A stretch of DNA of 64,000 nucleotides, taken from NCBI RefSeq assembly GCF_964204865.1, contig NC_135261.1, positions 6,882,001 to 6,946,000 on the forward strand, read 5' to 3'. The DNA is from Styela clava. Lineage: Eukaryota > Chordata > Ascidiacea > Stolidobranchia > Styelidae. Below, in pieces: positions 61,101-64,000 of the stretch (the stretch's first letter is position 1; the number at the start of each line of letters is the position of its first letter). A program made the translations under genes and the position numbers. The notes below the pieces were generated by a model. It was not told the origin of the DNA. It did not search any database and was given only the letters and a program-made list of their open reading frames with translations.

Positions 61101-61720
61101 ATGTTGTTGTTGTTGTTGTTCTTGTTCTTTGACACGTTTTTAAAAAGTCGCTTTTCTCTTCGAATACTGGACCAATTGCTTTGAAATTTTCAGTGGTTAA
61201 AGATTAATTTTTTCGCTAGAAGGCTATTACTTTTATTTATTTCAAAATTTTGCGTGAATTCTATGAAATTTGATATTTCGTTAAGAGATTATTGGACACG
61301 AAGTGGACATAACGATCGTTTCAATATTATGTTGTTGTTGTTGTTCTTGTTCTTTGACACGTTTTTAAAAAGTCGCTTTTCTCTTCGAATACTGGACCAA
61401 TTGCTTTGGAATTTTCAGTGGTTAAAGATTAATTTTTTCGCTAGAAGGCTATTACTTTTATTTATTTCAAAATTTTGCGTGAATTCTATGAAATTTGATA
61501 TTTTGTCTAAAATTTTGCTGTATTATTTTTTATCCATGGGAACACGGATTTTAGTCAGTGTCATGGCTGGCTGTACGTCTTGATTCTGCAAAATTCTTGC
61601 TACTGGAAATTCAGAACTTTTTCGAGGGTACCGGTAGCGTCAAATGTACCGGTAAGGACTGATTCGCTCTGGTCTAACGTGTCCATATATTTGTGCGTAG
61701 CTCTCTTGTATTATATTTAA
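58170..61720 (+). repeat. Cluster of (GTT)n-bearing dispersed repeats
   Basis: Units contain ggacacgaagtggacataac, gatcgtttcaatattatg, a (gtt)n run, ctttgacacgtttttaaaaa, ggaccaattgctttg and gaaggctattacttttattt. They end downstream in gtgtccatatatttgagcat followed by tgctctcttgt. Two units are tandem at about 61060-61280 and 61290-61510. Others start near 58320, 58610 and 60236. End motifs occur at about 58580, 59630, 60170, 60405 and 61680, and singly at 35278, 39230, 52025 (inverted) and 62475 (inverted). A related stretch of gtaccgg/cagtaccg-type sequence lies at 59030-59620 and inverted at 62530-62680. No coding capacity is visible. Confidence 0.7.
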
Positions 61721-62453
61721 TACTAATTCAAATGTTCCTATGAATAGCTGTGACAGAAAAAGAGCAGACGAAAATATTTCGCAATCAAAAGAAAATAATT
61801 TCAGAAAATTTTAGTCCCCAATCATCAATAAAGATATTTCTAATATGCATCCTAATATTATGATAATTCAAATATTTAGATAATTTCATAGTAGCTAAAA
61901 TACAAAGACTAACAAAACAGCAAACGTTTATTTAAATTTGGAGTAAAAAATTTACCAGTGAGGATCGTGAAGTCGGAAAACAATACACGATACAAAGGTC
62001 ACATGTGCAGGGAGATGTAGCGAGATCGTCCCAAAACATATAAGACCAAAGTTGGATTCTAATATCTAATAATTGCAGTGCCACTGGAAAAAAAAAAAAT
62101 CCATTCACAATTTTGGAATTTAGAAGTTGAAATCGCAGTAAAATTAATTGTAGTCCACGTTTTTCTCAGTACGAATATGAAAGTCGCTGTCCGTGTTTAA
62201 GGGATCGGAATCTAGTGCCGAAGGTCCGAATAAACAGTCACATAGAGAATTATTTAATTATCTCACCTTAACAGTAATATTTCCTTTGTACAGTTTTCCA
62301 CCTTCTTCGTAGATTGTCCAGATGTTTCCAAGGCACCAGATAGTCTGGCATTCACATTCTTTATCATCGGTATCGTGTGGGTGAAAACTGGAAAACGTGT
62401 CAACATGTCGTTGATATTCATTTTCACTTTCGCCACAAGGAATATTTGGAAAT
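60971..62453 (-). CDS. Paralogue of the cysteine-rich secreted protein, 3' two exons
   Basis: On the minus strand, exon 62453-62267 encodes FPNIPCGESENEYQRHVDTF, an acidic/His linker, then CECQTIWCLGNIWTIYEEGG and KLYKGNITVK. It joins exon 61036-60971 encoding TPCKCECRMPFRKMENWSTV, one more residue and a stop. The penultimate exon starts with one leftover base and ends in phase 0, exactly as in the gene at 41434-44531. The module CxCQTIWC...IYxIYE..G..YKGNxTxK/TPCxCEC is conserved, while the residues after CEC differ. The intron (61037-62266) is filled with the (GTT)n repeats. Upstream exons were not found and probably lie beyond the window or are too diverged. Confidence 0.72.
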
Positions 62454-62459
62454 CTATTA

Positions 62460-64000
62460 AAAACACGAAAGAGCAATGCTCAAATATAAGGACACGAAGA
62501 CCAAAATAATTTTTTTACCTACAATTTTCCCCAAATTCTGTCCTAAATGAATCGGGTATTGTGGAACACGTACTGTAACTTACCAGTACCTGTATCAGGG
62601 TAACGGTACCCAACATGAATTGAAATACCAAATGATCTGAGTCACAACTGTACTACAAATATTTACAGTACCGGTGACGTAGCTACCGTAAAAAACGTTC
62701 CCACTGCCGCAAGCACCAGCTCCGCTGACATACGGTCGGGTATAGACCACTATTTTTAGTTTTGTAGACGTCACTACACAAAACGTTATATGGGAAAACG
62801 AATCCCACAAAGACCACAGAAAATTTTGAAACGCTATTCGACGTAACAGATGGTGCTAAGTTGGGTATGCTATTTCAACCGGGTAAAGGTAATTCCATGG
62901 TTCAGTTTATTCTCAAAACAAGATAGTTATTAACGTTGCTAGAAAGTAGGTTAAAATTGATGCGTTTAGTGCGAAAGATTCTCATCGCTGAATGCCATTG
63001 AATTCCTGAATTATGAGACGCCATTTTCTTATTTCGTAAAAAAACACCGATTTGCCACTATAAAATAGACGGGACCACAGTAAGCCAGCATTAAACTCAA
63101 TCAAACTGAAATATTTATGAAAAGCAGGAGCCAAGTCAAAATTATTTTTCCCAACCAGAAAAGTTAAAATCGCGCACAAATTACGAGAAAATAATATTTA
63201 CAGTTTTATTGGGGAAGGGAAGTCGCGGGGCACCAAAACTGATTATCGAGTAGGGACACACAATGTTGCAATATATAATTTAACAGAATGGGAGTTTTAG
63301 AGTTTTAAAATCTCTGTTATTGATGGTAAGTACTATATGAATTTTGCGAATTAGCCAACTATCCTCAATTGTAAAATTATTATTCATCAGACTTTATAAG
63401 AATAAAGATTACTAGGTACAATAAACCGCCTGAAGTGCTTACTAAATAAGACAAAATATAAGCATTAAAAATAAGATACCGGATATACTGCTACGTACTT
63501 CCTAATACATTTTTGCAGCGTGCTGCTCATACTCGCTTTCAATAGGCCTCGGGCAAGTGACTTGCAATAATCGAAAATTTGAAACGTTATTGAAAGGTTT
63601 AGTTAGGTCTTAGCATATCCTACCGATCCTTACACTCTGGATAAAATGAAAAAATGAATTTTAACAAATCATCTTTGTCAACCTACATAAGCATTAATTA
63701 ACAGGTGACGTCAACAATGCGCATATTTTGTATTCTTCGGACAATTTTTCGTCGGTGTGCATTATAACCAGAAGGTGCGCCTAATCTATGTATCATGTAG
63801 TGCTTCATGCTTTATTACCTACACATCAAAACCATGACCGGTGGCGTCTTATTTTCCGTTGCGCCCTATGTATGAACAAAACTCCAATCTAAGCCACTTG
63901 TGACCGCAACCCGATCGATATATTTAGGCCCAAAATGCTCGGGTTTACTTGAATATTGGTATATAGCAATAACGCATATAGCAATTAAAATTCGGAAATT
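62460..64000. other. No supported gene; repeat pieces
   Basis: An inverted copy of the agcaatgctcaaatata end motif lies near 62475 and cagtaccggt-type repeat sequence at 62530-62690. Beyond 62700 I see no exon chain on either strand; the first exons of the 60971-62453 gene, if retained, should lie here or further right. Confidence 0.4.

Overview
The window looks like intron-rich, AT-rich animal nuclear DNA. Genes are split into small GT-AG exons and the protein families (TPGS1, PIGG, Reeler, PLAC8, NAT8-like) are metazoan. Compact genes mixed with tRNA-derived SINEs and many hAT-type MITEs would suit an invertebrate deuterostome such as an ascidian, but no species-diagnostic sequence was identified. 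All gene models were built by hand from splice signals, reading phase and recalled family sequences. No alignment was run.

Layout. 174-4161 (+): the 3' part of TPGS1, whose introns carry three near-identical box C/D snoRNA-like genes. 4870-20339 (+): a complete 18-exon PIGG (GPI7-type ethanolamine-phosphate transferase, 963 aa) in which two expected metal-binding Asp residues are replaced. 23043-25117 (+): a small secreted or GPI-anchored Reeler-domain protein. 25.9-27.9 kb: hAT-type MITEs, one nested inside another. 29386-31851 (-): a PLAC8/cornifelin-like protein. 31.9-41.4 kb: no intact gene; repeats, the outer arm of a large inverted repeat carrying a duplicated terminal exon, and a palindrome of about 2.2 kb. 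41434-44531 (+): a five-exon cysteine-rich secreted protein of no recognised family. 45306-46492 (-): a two-exon protein with two membrane segments. 47-52 kb: repeats, a long (ACAG)n tract and a composite hAT-like element. 52769-53491 (+): a frame-broken methyltransferase copy. 55024-57445 (+): a four-exon NAT8-like N-acetyltransferase. 57.5-61.7 kb: a cluster of (GTT)n-bearing repeats. 60971-62453 (-): two exons of a diverged paralogue of the cysteine-rich gene.

The genes do not form one pathway. The strongest observations are (1) the snoRNA trio, with base-pair-preserving changes between copies, (2) the PIGG active-site substitutions, (3) the new cysteine-rich secreted family with its inverted exon duplication, and (4) a foldback MITE family with 8-bp target duplications and telomere-like motifs, plus a composite L-R-L-R element mobilised as one unit.
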